A stretch of DNA of 64,000 bases from Colletes latitarsis (taxonomy: Eukaryota; Arthropoda; Insecta; Hymenoptera; Colletidae), in assembly GCF_051014445.1 (NCBI RefSeq), contig NC_135146.1, positions 4,402,001-4,466,000 on the forward strand, written 5' to 3'. The notes beneath the pieces are model-generated. The model was not told the DNA's origin, did not search any database, and saw nothing but the letters and a program-made list of their open reading frames with translations. Shown one piece after another: positions 29,901-44,100 of the stretch (position 1 is its first letter; every line of letters starts with the position of its first letter). Made by a program: the position numbers and the translations under genes.

Positions 29901-31719
29901 CTGAGCCAGTGAAGTAATCCTGGATTCGATCTATATATTAGAGGGTAACACCGGTTAGGATTGGGTTAGGTCTGGTATTTGCCATCATCTGGCTCATACT
30001 TTCGCATTTTTCGCATACTTGTTGGCCAGATCCTCGGCGTTTTCTGGTTTGGATCACGTAGTTATGTAGAACCACACTGATACAGTGAGTTAAATCTGGA
30101 TTCAATCTATATTTTAGAGGATAACACCGCTTAGATCTGGGTTAGGTCTGGTATTTGCCATCTTCTGGCTCATACTTTCGCATATTTCGCATACTTGTTG
30201 GCCAGATCCTGGGCGATTTCTGGTTTGAATCACGTAGTAATGTAGAACCACTCTGAAACAGTGAGTTAAACCTGGATACAATCTATATTTTAGATGATAA
30301 CACCGGTTAGATCTGGGTTAGGTCTGGTATTTGCCATCTTCTGGCTCATACTTTCGCATTTTTCGCATACTTGTTGGCCAGATCCTGGGCGTTTTCTGGT
30401 TTGGATCACATAGTAATGTACACCCACTCTGAAACAGTGAGTAAAACCTGGATTCAATCTATATTTTAGAGGATAACACCGGTTAGATCTGGGTTAGGTC
30501 TGGTATTTGCCATCTTCTGGCTCATACTTTCGCATTTTTCGCATACTTGTTGGCCAGATCCTGGGCGATTTGTGGTTTGAATCACGTAGTAATGTGGTAC
30601 CACACTGCAACAGTGAGTTAAACCTGGATTCAATCTGTATTTTAGAAGATAACACCGGTTAGGTCAGGGTTAGGTCTGGTATTTTCCATCATCTGGCTCA
30701 TACTTTCGCAATTTACACATACTTGCTGGCCAGATCCTGGGCGTTTTCTGGGTTGGATCAGGTAGTAGTGTGGTACCGCACTGAGACAGTGAAGTAATCC
30801 TGGATTCGATCTATATATTAGAGGGTAACACCGGTTAGGATTGGGTTAGGTCTGGTATTTGCCATCATCGGGCTCATACTTTCGCATTTTTCGCATACTT
30901 GTTGGCCAGATCCTGGGCGATTTCTGGTTTGAATCACGTAGTAATGTAGAACCACTCTGAAACAGTGAGTTAAACCTGGATACAATCTATATTTTAGATG
31001 ATAACACCGGTTAGGTCAGGGTTAGGTCTGGTATTTGCCATCATCTGGCTCATACATTCGCATTTTCCGCATACTTGTTGGCCAGATCCTGGGCGTTTTC
31101 TGGTTTGGATCACGTAGTAATGTGGTACCACACTGCAACAGTGAGTTAAACCTGGATTCAATCTGTATTTTAGAAGATAACACCGGTTAGGTCAGGGTTA
31201 GGTCAGGTATTTGCCGTCATCTGACTCATACTTTCGCATTTTTCGCACACTTGTTGGCCCGATCCTGGGCGTTTTCTGGTTTGGATTACGTAGTAATGTG
31301 GTACCACACTGAAACAGTGAGTTAATCCTGGTTTCGATCTATATATTCGAGGGTAACACCGGTTAGGTTTGGGTTAGGTCTGGTATTTGCCATCATCTGG
31401 CTCATACTTTCGCATTTTTCGCATACTTCTTGGCCAGATCCTGGGCGTTTTCTGGGTTGGATCAGGTAGAAGTGTGGTACCGCACTCAAACAGTGAGTTA
31501 AACCTGGATTCAATCTATATTTTAGAGGATAACACCGGTTAGGTCAGGGTTAGGTCTGGTATTTGCCATCATCTGGCTCATACTTTCGCATTTTCCGCAT
31601 ACTTGTTGGCCAGATCCTGGGCGTTTTCTGGTTTGGATCACGTAGTAATGTGGTACCACACTGCAACAGTGAGTTAAACCTGGATTCAATCTGTATTTTA
31701 GAAGATAACACCGGTTAGG

Positions 31720-33345
31720 TCAAGGTTAGGTCAGGTATTTGCCATCATCTGGCTCATACTTTCGCATTTTTCGCATACTTGTTGGCCAGATCCTGGGCTT
31801 TTCGTATTTGGATCTCGTAGTAATGTAGAACCACTCTGAAACAGTGAGTCAAACCTGGATTCAATCTATATTTTAGAGGATAACACCGGTTAGGTCAGGG
31901 TTAGGTCTGGTATTTGCCATCTTCTGGTTCATGCTTTCGCATTTTTCGCATACATGTTGGCCAGATCCTGGGCGTTTTCTGGTTTGGATCACGTAGTAAT
32001 GTACACCCACTCTGAAACAGTGAGTTAATCCTGGATTCAATCTATATTTTAGAGGATAACACCGGTTAGATCTGGGTTAGGTCTGGTATTTGCCATCATC
32101 TGGCTCATACATTCGCATTTTTCGCATTCTTATTAGCCAGATCCTGGGCGTCTTCTGGTTTCGAGCACGTAGTAATGTGGTTCCACACTGCAACAGTGAG
32201 CTAATCCTGGATACAATCTATATTTTAGATGATAACACCGGTTAGGTCAGGGTTAGGTCTGGTATTTGCCGTCATCTGACTCATACTTTCGCATTTTTCG
32301 CATACTTGTTGGCCCGATCCTGGGCGTTTTCTGGGTTGGATCAGGTAGTAGTGTGGTACCACTCTGAAACAGTGAGTCAAACCTGGATTCAATCTATATT
32401 TTAGAGGATAAGACCGGTTAGGTCAGGGTTAGGTCTGGTATTTGCCATCATCTGGCTCATACTTTCGCATTTTCCGCATACTTGTTGGCCAGATCCTGGG
32501 CTTTTCGTATTTGGATCACGTAGTAATGTAGAACCACTCTGAAACACTGAGTCAAACCTGGATTCAATCTATATTTTAGAGGATAACACCGGTTAGATCA
32601 GGGTTAGGTCTGGTATTTGCCATCTTCTGGCTACTACTTTCGCATTTTTCGCATACATGTTGGCCAGATCCTGGGCGTTTTCTGGTTTGGATCACGTAGT
32701 AATGTAGACCCACTCTGAAACAGCGAGTTATACCTGGATCCAATCTATATTTTAGAGGATAGCACCGGTTAGGTCAGGGCTAGGTCCGGTATTTGCCATC
32801 ATCTGGCTCATACATTCGCAATTTTCGCATACTTGTTGGCCAGAACCTGGGCGTTTTCTGGTTTGGATTACGTAGTAATGTGGTACCACACTGAAATAGT
32901 GAGTTAATCCTGGATTCGATCTATATATTAGAGGGCATCACCGGTTAGGTTTGGGTTAGGTCTGGTATTTGCCATCATCTGGCTCATACTTTCGCATTTT
33001 TCGCATACTTTGTTGGCCAGATCCTGGGCGTTTTCTTGTTTGGATCACGTAGTAATATGGTACCACTCTGAAACAGTGAGTCAAACCTGGATTCAATCTA
33101 TATTTTAGAGGATAACACCGGTTAGATCAGGGTTAGGTCTGGTATTTGCCATCATCTGCCTCATACTTTCGCATTTTTCGCATACTTGTTGGCCAGATCC
33201 TGGGCGTTTTCTGGTTTGGATCATGTAGTAATGTAGAACACACTCTGAAACAGTGAGTTAAACCTGGATCCAATCTATCTTTTAGAGGATAACACCGGTT
33301 AGGTCAGGGTTAGATCTGGTATTTGCCATCATCTGGCTCATACAT
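31720..33345. repeat. Segmental duplication in block B, copy 1 (deleted form)
   Basis: Matches 35952-38105. Marks such as caaggttaggtcagg (31721 and 35953) and gatctcgtag (31811 and 36043) have an offset of 4232. After 32360 the offset becomes 4760 (agaccgg at 32411 and 37171). The jump of 528 bp is exactly three monomers, absent here or extra in the other copy. The switch point falls in tggtacc at 32354-32360. Confidence 0.8.
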
Positions 33346-35951
33346 TCGCATTTTTCGCATACTTATTAGCCAGATCCTGGGCGTCTTCTGATATCGAGCA
33401 CGTAGTAATGTGGTTCCACACTGCAACAGTGAGCTAAACCTGGATGCAATCTATATTTTAGAGGATAACACCGGTTAGGTCAGGGTTAGGTCTGGTACTT
33501 GCCATCGTCTGCCTCATACTTACGCATTTTTCGCATACTTGTTGGCCAGATCCAGGGCGTTTTCTGGTTTGGATCACGTAGTAATGTGGTACAAAACTGA
33601 AACAGTGAGTTAATCCTGGATTCGATCTATATATTAGAGGGTAACACCGGTTAGGTTTGGGTTAGGTCTGGTATTTGCCATCATCTGGCTCATACTTTCG
33701 CATTTTTCGCATACTTGTTGGCCGGATCCTGGGCGTTTTCTGGATTGGATCACGTAGTAATGTGGTACCACACTGCAACAGTGAGTTAAACCTGGATTCA
33801 ATCTGCATTTTAGAAGATAACAGCGGTTATGTCAGGGTTAGGTCTGGTATTCTCCATCATCTGGCTCATACTTTCGCATTTTTCGCATGCATGTTGGCTA
33901 GATCCTCGGCGTTTTCTGGTTTGGATCACGTAGTAATGTTGTTCCACACTGCAACAGTGAGTTAAACCTGGATTCAATCTATATTATAGAGGATAACACC
34001 GGTTAGGTCAGGGTTACGTCTGGTATTTGCCATCGTCTGCCTCATACTTTCGCATTTTTCGCATACATGTTGGCTAGATCCTCGGCGTTTTCTGGTTTGG
34101 ATCACGTAGTAATGTAGAACCACTCTGAAACAGTGAGTTAAACCTGGATTCAATCTATATTTTAGAGGATAACACCGGTTAGATCTGGGCTAGGTCTGGT
34201 ATTTGCCATCTTCTGGCTCATACTTTCGCATTTTTCACCTACTTGTTGGCCATATCCTGGGCGTTTTCTTGTTTGGATCACGTAGTAATATGGTACCACT
34301 CTGAAACAGTGAGTCAAACCTGGATTCAATCTATATTTTAGAGGATAACACCGGTTAGATCAGGGTTAGGTCTGGTATTTGCCATCTTCTGGCTCATACT
34401 TTCGCATTTTTCGCATACATGTTGGCCAGATCCAGGGCATTTTCTGGTTTGGATCGCGTAGTACCACACTGAATGTGGTACCACACTCAAACAGTGAGTT
34501 AATCTTGGATTCAATCTATATTTTAGAGGATAACACCGGTTAGGTCAGGGTTAGGTCTGGTATTTGCCATCTTCTGGCTCATACTTTCGCATTTTTCGCA
34601 TACTTGTTGGCCAGATCCTGGGCGTTTTCTGGTTTGGATCACGTAGTAATGTGGTACCACACTGCAACAGTGAGTTAAACCTGGATTCAATCTGTATTTT
34701 AGAAGATAACACCGGTTAGGTCAGGGTTAGGTCTGGTACTTTCCATCATCTGGCTCATACTTTCGCAATTTACACATACTTGCTGGCCAGATCCTGGGCG
34801 TTTTCTGGGTTGGATCAGGTAGTATTGTGGTACCCCACTGAAACAGTGACGTAATCCTGGATTCGATCTATATATTAAAGGGTAACACCGGTTAGGTTTG
34901 GGTTAGGTCTGGTATTTGCCATCTTCTGGCTACTACTTTCGCATTTTTCGCATACATGTTGGCCAGATCCTGGGCGTTTTCTGGGTTGGATCAGGTAGTA
35001 GTGTGGTACCGCACTGAGACAGTGAAGTAATCCTGGATTCGATCTATATATTAGAGGGTAACACCGGTTAGGATTGGGTTAGGTCAGGTATTTGCCATCA
35101 TCTGGCCCATGCTTTCGCATTTTTCGCATACTTGTTGGCCAGATCCTGGGCGTTTTCTGGTTTGGATCACGTAGTAATGTGGTACCACTCTGAAACACTG
35201 AGTCAAACCTGGATTCAATCTATATTTTAGAGGATAACACCGGTTAGATCGGGGTTAGGTCTGGTATTTGCCATCTTCTGGCTACTACTTTCGCATTTTT
35301 CGCATACATGTTGGCCAGATCCTGGGCGTTTTCTGGGTTGGATCAGGTAGTAGTGTGGTACCGCACTGAGACAGTAAAGTAATCCTGGATTCGATCTATA
35401 TATTAGAGGGTAACACCGGTTAGGATTGGGTTAGGTCTGGTATTTGCCATCATCTGGCTCATACTTTCGCATTTTTCACCTACTTGTTGGCCAGATCCTG
35501 GGCTTCTCGTATTTGGATCACGTAGTAATGTTGAACCACTCTGAAACAGTGAGTTAAATCTGGAGTCAATCTATATTTTAGGGGATAACACCAGTTAGAT
35601 CTGGGTTAGGTCTGGTATCTGCCAACTTCTGGCTCATACTTTCGCATTTTTCGCATACTTGTTGGCCAGATCCTGGGCGAGTTCTGGTTTGAATCACGTA
35701 GTAATGTAGAACCACTCAGAAACAGTGAGTTAAACCTGGATCCAACCTATATTTTAGAGGATAACACCGGTTAGGTCAGGGTTAGGTCTGGTATTTGCCA
35801 TCATCAGGCTCATACTTTCGCATTCTTCGCATACTTCTTGGCCAGATCCTGGGCGTTTTCTGATTTGGGTCACGTGGTAATGTGGTGCCACACTGCAACA
35901 GTGTGTTAAACCTGGATTCAATCTATATTTTAGAGGATAACACCGGTTAGG

Positions 35952-38105
35952 TCAAGGTTAGGTCAGGTATTTGCCATCATCTGGCTCATACTTTCACATT
36001 TTTCGCATACTTGTTGGCCAGATCCTGGGCTTTTCGTATTTGGATCTCGTAGTAATGTAGAACCACTCTGAAACAGTGAGTCAAACCTGGATTCAATCTA
36101 TATTTTAGAGGATAACACCGGTTAGGTCAGGGTTAGGTCTGGTATTTGCCATCTTCTGGTTCATGCTTTCGCATTTTTCGCATACATGTTGGCCAGATCC
36201 TGGGCGTTTTCTGGTTTGGATCACGTAGTAATGTACACCCACTCTGAAACAGTGAGTTAATCCTGGATTCAATCTATATTTTAGAGGATAACACCGGTTA
36301 GATCTGGGTTAGGTCTGGTATTTGCCATCATCTGGCTCATACATTCGCATTTTTCGCATTCTTATTAGCCAGATCCTGGGCGTCTTCTGGTTTCGAGCAC
36401 GTAGTAATGTGGTTCCACACTGCAACAGTGAGCTAATCCTGGATACAATCTATATTTTAGATGATAACACCGGTTAGGTCAGGGTTAGGTCTGGTATTTG
36501 CCGTCATCTGACTCATACTTTCGCATTTTTCGCATACTTGTTGGCCCGATCCTGGGCGTTTTCTGGGTTGGATCAGGTAGTAGTGTGGTACCGCACTGAA
36601 ACAGTGACGTAATCCTGGATTCGATCTATATATTAGAGGGTAACACCGGTTAGGTTTGGGTTAGGTCTGGTATTTGCCATCATCTGGCTCATAGTTGCGC
36701 ATCTTTCGCATACTTGTTGGCCAGATCCTGGGCGTTTTCTGGGTTGGATCAGGTAGTAGTGTGGTACCGCACTCAAACAGTGAGTTAAACCTGGATTCAA
36801 TCTATATTTTAGAGGATAACACCAGTTAGGTCAGGGTTAGGTCTGGTATTTGCCATCTTCTGGCTCATACATTCGCATTTTTCGCATTCTTATTAGCCAG
36901 ATCCTGGGCGTCTTCTGGTTTCGAGCACGTAGTAATGTGGTTCCACACTGCAACAGTGAGCTAATCCTGGATACAATCTATATTTTAGATGATAACACCG
37001 GTTAGATCTGGGTTAGGTCTGGTATTTGCCATCATCTGGCTCATACTTTCGTATTTTTCACCTACTTGTTGGCCAGATCCTGGGCGTTTTCTTGTTTGGA
37101 TCACGTAGTAATATGGTACCACTCTGAAACAGTGAGTCAAACCTGGATTCAATCTATATTTTAGAGGATAAGACCGGTTAGGTCAGGGTTAGGTCTGGTA
37201 TTTGCCATCATCTGGCTCATACTTTCGCATTTTCCGCATACTTGTTGGCCAGATCCTGGGCTTTTCGTATTTGGATCACGTAGTAATGTAGAACCACTCT
37301 GAAACACTGAGTCAAACCTGGATTCAATCTATATTTTAGAGGATAACACCGGTTAGATCAGGGTTAGGTCTGGTATTTGCCATCTTCTGGCTACTACTTT
37401 CGCATTTTTCGCATACATGTTGGCCAGATCCTGGGCGTTTTCTGGTTTGGATCACGTAGTAATGTAGACCCACTCTGAAACAGCGAGTTATACCTGGATC
37501 CAATCTATATTTTAGAGGATAGCACCGGTTAGGTCAGGGCTAGGTCCGGTATTTGCCATCATCTGGCTCATACATTCGCAATTTTCGCATACTTGTTGGC
37601 CAGATCCTGGGCGTTTTCTGGTTTGGATTACGTAGTAATGTGGTACCACACTGAAACAGTGAGTTAATCCTGGATTCGATCTATATATTAGAGGGCAACA
37701 CCGGTTAGGTTTGGGTTAGGTCTGGTATTTGCCATCATCTGGCTCATACTTTCGCATTTTTCGCGTACTTTGTTGGCCAGATCCTGGGCGTTTTCTTGTT
37801 TGGATCACGTAGTAATATGGTACCACTCTGAAACAGTGAGTCAAACCTGGATTCAATCTATATTTTAGAGGATAACACCGGTTAGATCAGGGTTAGGTCT
37901 GGTATTTGCCATCATCTGCCTCATACTTTCGCATTTTTCGCATACTTGTTGGCCAGATCCTGGGCGTTTTCTGGTTTGGATCATGTAGTAATGTAGAACA
38001 CACTCTGAAACAGTGAGTTAAACCTGGATCCAATCTATCTTTTAGAGGATAACACCGGTTAGGTCAGGGTTAGATCTGGTATTTGCCATCATCTGGCTCA
38101 TACTT
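35952..38105. repeat. Segmental duplication in block B, copy 2 (with three extra monomers)
   Basis: Partner of 31720-33345. It holds about 528 bp (36586-37114) with no counterpart in copy 1. Its right end coincides with the block B/C boundary. Copy 1 continues into a cattttcgcatacttattagcc-like monomer, whereas copy 2 switches after ctcatac at about 38102 into the first short block C monomer. Confidence 0.8.
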
Positions 38106-41100
38106 TCGTATTTTTCGCCTACTTATTGCTTCTATGTTGGATCACGTAGTAGTGTGGTACCACACTGAAACAGCGAGTTAAACCGGGGTCCGATCAATAC
38201 ATTAGAGGATAACACCGGTTAGGTCTGGGTTAGGTCTGGTATTAGCCTTCACCTGGTTCATACTTTCGCATTTTTCGCATACTTGATTGCAAGATCCTGG
38301 GAGTTTTCTGGTTTGGATCACGTACCAATGTGGTATCACACTGAAACAGTGAGTTAAACGTGGATTCAATCTATATTTTAGAGGATAACACCTGTTAGGT
38401 CAGGGTTAGGTCTCGTATTTGCCATCATCTGGCTCATACTTTCGCATTTTTCGCCTACTTGTTGGCCAGATCCTGGGTGTTCTCTGGTTTGGATCACGTA
38501 GTAATGAGGTACCACACTGAAACAGTGAGTTAATCTTGGCTTCAATCTACATTTTAGAGGATAACATCGGTTAGGTCAGGGTTAGGTCTGGTATTTGCCA
38601 TCATCTGGCTCATACTTTCGCATTTTTCGCATACTTGTTGGCCAGATCCTGGGCGTTTTCTTTGTTGGATCACGTAGCAATGAGGTACCACACTGAAACA
38701 ATGAGTTAATCTTGGCTTCAATCTACATTTTAGAGGATAACATCGGTTAGGTCAGGGTTAGCTCTGGTATTTGCCATCGCCTGGCTCATACTTTCGCATT
38801 TTTGGCCTACTTGTTGGCCAGATCCTGGGCGTTTTCTATGTAGGATCACGTAGTAATGAGGTACCACACTGAAACAGTGAGTTAATCTTGGCTTCAATCT
38901 ACATTTTAGAGGATAACATCGGTTAGGTCGGGGTTAGGTCTGGTATTTGCCATCATCTGGCTCATACTTTCGTATTTTTCGCCTACTTATTGCTTTTATG
39001 TTGGATCACGTAGTAGTGTGGTACCACCCTGAAACAGCGAGTTAAACCGGGGTCCGATCAATACATTAGAGGATAACACCGGTTAGGTCTGGGTTAGGTC
39101 TGGTATTAGCCTTCACCTGGCTCATACATTCGCATTTTTCGCATACTTGATTGCAAGATCCTGGGAGTTTTCTGGTTTGGATCACGTACCAATGTGGTAT
39201 CACACTGAAACAGTGAGTTAAACGTGGATTCAATCTATATTTTAGAGGATAACACCTGTTAGGTCAGGGTTAGGTCTCGTATTTGCCATCATCTGGCTCA
39301 TACTATCGCATTTTTCGCCTACTTGTTGGCCAGATCCTGGCTGTTTTCTGGTTTGGGTCACGTAGTAATGTGGTACCACACTGAAACAGTGAGTCAAACC
39401 TGGATTCAATCTATATTTTAGAGGATAACACCGGTTAGGTCTGGGTTAGGTCTGGTATTAGCCTTCACCTGGCTCATAATTTCGCATTTTTCGCATACAT
39501 GTTGCCCAGATCCTGGTCGTTTTCTGGTTTGGATCACGTAGTAATGTGGTAACACACTGAAACAGTGAGTCAAACCTGGATTCAATCTATATTTTAGAGG
39601 ATAACACCTGTTAGGTCAGGGTTAGGTCTCGTATTTGCCATCATCTGGCTCATACTTTCGCATTTTTCGCCTACTTGTTGGCCAGATCCTGGGCGTTTTC
39701 TATGTAGGATCACGTAGTAATGAGGTACCACACTGAAACAGTGAGTTAATCTTGGCTTCAATCTACATTTTAGAGGATAACATCGGTTAGGTCAGGGTTA
39801 GCTCTGGTATTTGCCATCGCCTGGCTCATACTTTCGCATTTTTGGCCTACTTGTTGGCCAGATCCTGGGCGTTTTCTATGTTGGATCACGTAGTAATGAG
39901 GTACCACACTGAAACAGTGAGTTAATCTTGGCTTCAATCTACATTTTAGAGGATAACATCGGTTAGGTCAGGGTTAGCTCTGGTATTTGCCATCATCTGG
40001 CTCATACTTTCGTATCTTTCGCCTACTTATTGCTTCTATGTTGGATCACGTAGTAGTGTGGTACCACACTGAAACAGCGAGTTAAACCGGGGTCCGATCA
40101 ATACATTAGAGGATAACACCGGTTAGGTCTGGGTTAGGTCTGGTATTTGCCATCATCTGGCTCATACTTTCGTATTTTTCGCCTACTTATTGCTTCTATG
40201 TTGGATCACGTAGTAGTGTGGTACCACACTGAAACAGCGAGTTAAACCGGGGTCCGATCAATACATTAGAGGATAACACCGGTTAGGTCTGGGTTAGGGC
40301 TGGTATTAGCCTTCACCTGGCTCATACTTTCGCATTTTTCGCATACTTGATTGCAAGATCCTGGGAGTTTTCTGGTTTGGTCACGTACCAATGTGGTATC
40401 ACACTGAAACAGTGAGTTAAACGTGGATTCAATCTATATTTTAGAGGATAACACCTGTTAGGTCAGGGTTAGGTCTCGTATTTGCCATCATCTGGCTCAT
40501 ACTTTCGCATTTTTCGCCTACTTGTTGGCCAGATCCTGGGTGTTCTCTGGTTTGGATCACGTAGTAATGAGGTACCACACTGAAACAGTGAGTTAATCTT
40601 GGCTTCAATCTACATTTTAGAGGATAACATCGGTTAGGTCAGGGTTAGGTCTGGTATTTGCCATCATCTGGCTCATACTTTCGCATTTTTCGCATACTTG
40701 TTGGCCATGTCCCGGGCGTTTTCTGGTTTGGGTCACGTAGTAATGTGGTACCACACTGAAACAGTGAGTCAAACCTGGATTCAATCTATATTTTAGAGGA
40801 TAACACCGGTTAGGTCTGGGTTAGGTCTGGTATTAGCCTTCACCTGGCTCATAATTTCGCATTTTTCGCATACATGTTGCCCAGATCCTGGTCGTTTTCT
40901 GGTTTGGATCACGTAGTAATGTGGTAACACACTGAAACAGCGAGTTAAACCGGGGTCCGATCAATACATTAGAGGATAACACCGGTTAGGTCTGGGTTAG
41001 GTCTGGTATTAGCCTTCACCTGACTCATACTTTCGCATTTTTCGCATACTTGATTGCAAGATCCTGGGAGTTTTCTGGTTTGGATCACGTACCAATGTGG

Positions 41101-44100
41101 TATCACACTGAAACAGTGAGTTAAACGTGGATTCAATCTATATTTTAGAGGATAACACCTGTTAGGTCAGGGTTAGGTCCGGTATTTGCCATCATCTGGC
41201 TCATACTTTCGTATTTTTCGCCTACGTATTGCTTCTAGGTTGGATCACGTAGTAATGCGGTACCACACTGAAACGGTGAGTTAAGCCTGGATTCAATCTA
41301 TATTTCAGAGAATAACTCCGGATAGGTCAGGGTTAGGTCTGGTATTTGCCAGCATCTGGCACATACTTTCGCATTTTTCACATACTTGTTCGCCAGATCC
41401 TGGGCGTTTTCTGGTTTGGATCACGTAGTAATGAGGTACCACACTGAAACAGTGAGTTAATCTTGGCTTCAATCTACATTTTAGAGGATAACATCGGTTA
41501 GGTCAGGGTTAGCTCTGGTATTTGCCATCATCTGGCTCATGCTTTCGCATTTTTCACCTACTTGTTGGCTTGATCCTGGGCTTTTTCTGGTTTGGATCAC
41601 ATTGTAATGTGATACCACACTGAAGCAGTGAAGTAAACCTCGATCCGATCGATATTTTAGGGGATAAATCCGGTTAGGTCAGGGATAGGTCTGGTAACTG
41701 CCAGCATTTGGCTCATACTTTCGCTTATTTCGCATAATTGTTGGCCAGATCCTGGGCGTTTTCTGGTTTGGATCACGTAGTAATGTGGTACCACACTGCA
41801 ACAGTGAGATAAACCTGGATTCAGTCTATATTTTGGAGGATAGCACCGGTTAGGTCAGGGTCAGGTCTGGTATTTGCCATCATCTGGCTCATACTTTCGC
41901 ATTTTTCACCTACTTGTTGGCCAGATCCCGGGCGTTTTCTGTGTTGGATCACGTAATAATGTTGTACCACACTGAAACAGTGAGTTAAACCTGGATTCAA
42001 TCTATATTTTAGAGGGTACCACCGGTTAGGTCAGGGTTAGGTCTGGTATTAGCCTTCACCTGGCTCATAATTTCGCATTTTTCGCATACTTGATTGCAAG
42101 ATCCTGGGAGTTTTCTGGTTTGGTCACGTACCAATGTGGTATCACACTGAAACAGTGAGTTAAACGTGGATTCAATCTATATTTTAGAGGATAACACCGG
42201 TTAGGTCTGGGTTAGGTCTGGTATTTGCCATCATCTGGCTCATACTTTCGCATTTTTCACATACTTGTTCGCCAGATCCTGGGCCTTTTCTGGGTTGGAT
42301 CACGTAGTAATGTGGTACCACACTGCAACAGTGAGTTAAACCTCGATTCAATCTATATTTTGGAGGATAACACCGGTTAGGTCAGGGTTAGGTCTGGCAT
42401 TTGCCATCATCTGGCACATACTTTAGCATTTTTCGCATACTTGTTGGCCAGGTCCTGGGCGTTTTCTGGTTTGGATCAGGTAGTAATGTGGTACCGCACT
42501 GCAACACTGAGTTAAACCTGGATTCAATCTATATTTTAGAGAATAACTCCGGTTAGGTCAGGCTTGGGTCTGGTATTTGCCATCATCTGGCTCATACTTT
42601 CGTATTTTTCGCCTACTTATTGCTTCTATGTTGGATCACGTAGTAGTGTGGTACCACACTGAAACAGCGAGTTAAACCGGGGTCCGATCAATACATTAGA
42701 GGATAACACCGGTTAGGTCTGGGTTAGGTCTGGTATTAGCCTTCACCTGGCTCATAGTTTCGCATTTTTCGCATACATGTTGCCCAGATCCTGGTCGTTT
42801 TCTGGTTTGGATCACGTAATTTGGTAACACACTGAAACTGGGAATTAATCCTGGATTCGATCTATATTTTAGAGGACAACACCGGTTAGGTTTGGGTTAG
42901 GTCTGGTATTTTCCATCATCTGGCTCATACTTTCGCATTTTTCGCATACTTGATTGCAAGATCCTGGGCCTTTTCTGGGTTGGATCACCTAGTAATGTGG
43001 TACCACACTGCAACAGTGAGATAAACCCGGATTCAATCTATATTTCAGAGAATAACTCCAGTTAGGTCAGGGTTAGGGCTGTTATTTGCCAGCATCTGGC
43101 ACATATTTTCGCATTTTTCACATACTTGTTCGCCAGATCCTGGGCGGTTTCTGGTTTGGGTCACGTAGTAATGTGGTACCGCACTGCAACACTGAGTCAA
43201 ATCTGGATTTAATCTATATTTTAGAGAATAACTCCGGTTACGTCAGGCTTAGGTCCGGTATTGCCCATCATCTGGCTCATACTTTCGTATTTTTCGCCTA
43301 CTTATTGCTTCTAGGTAGGATCACGTAGTAATGCGGTACCACACTGAAACGGTGAGTTAAGCCTGGATTCAATCTATATTTTAGAGGATAACACCGGTTA
43401 GGTCTGGGTTAGGTCTGGTATTAGCCTTCACCTGGCTCATAATTCCGCATTTTTCGCATACATGTTGGCCAGATCCTGGGCGTTTTCTGGTTTGGATCAG
43501 GTAGTAATGTGGTACCGCACTGCAACACTGAGTTAAACCTGGATTCAATCTATATTTTAGAGGATAACACCTGTTAGGTCAGGGTTAGGTCTGGTATTTG
43601 CCATCATCTGGCTCGTACTTTCGTATTTTTCGCCTACTTATTGCTTCTAGGTTGGATCACGTAGTAACGCGGTACCACACTGCAACAGTGAGATAAACCT
43701 GGAATCAGTCTATATTTTGGAGGATAACACCGGTTAGGTCAGGGTTAGGTCTGGTATTTGCCATCATCTGGCTCATACTTTCGCATTTTCCGCATACTTG
43801 TTGCCCATGTCCCGGGCGTTTTCTGGTTTAGATCACGTAGTAATGTGGTACCACACTGAAACAGTGAGTAAAACCTGGATTCAATCTATATTTTAGAGGA
43901 TAACACCGGTTAGATCAGGGTTAGGTCTGGTATTTGCCATCACCTGGCACATACTTTCGCATTTTTCGCATACTTGTTGGCCAGGTCCTGGGCCTTTTCT
44001 GGGTTGGATCACGTAGTAATGTGGTACAACACTGCAACAGTGAGTTAAACCTGGATTCAATGTATATTTTAGAGGATAACACCGGTTAGGTCAGGGTTAG

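Larger units (their letters stand above)
14731..38105. repeat. Satellite block B: heterogeneous domain with 185-bp and 165-bp monomers
   Basis: The domain is marked by gtagaaccactctg, cgtagtagtgtggtaccgcactg, gtcttctggtttcgagcacg and gggctatttatggtttgaatcacg monomers. Fourteen monomers carry a 9-bp insertion that duplicates ccacactga upstream of atgtgg (about 15190, 16080, 17135, 18905, 21375, 21735, 22630, 22990, 23880, 25125, 26000, 28475, 29715 and 34470). Five monomers lack one 11-bp telomere-like word. The right edge near 38105 is sharp: the next monomer starts the gtatttttcgcctacttattgcttc type of block C. Confidence 0.75.

Noticed and set aside
14941..43328. Plus-strand open frames of 60-96 codons beginning MPSSGSYFRIF or similar
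   Set aside because: Also satellite read-through, repeated at monomer spacing, without codon or domain evidence.
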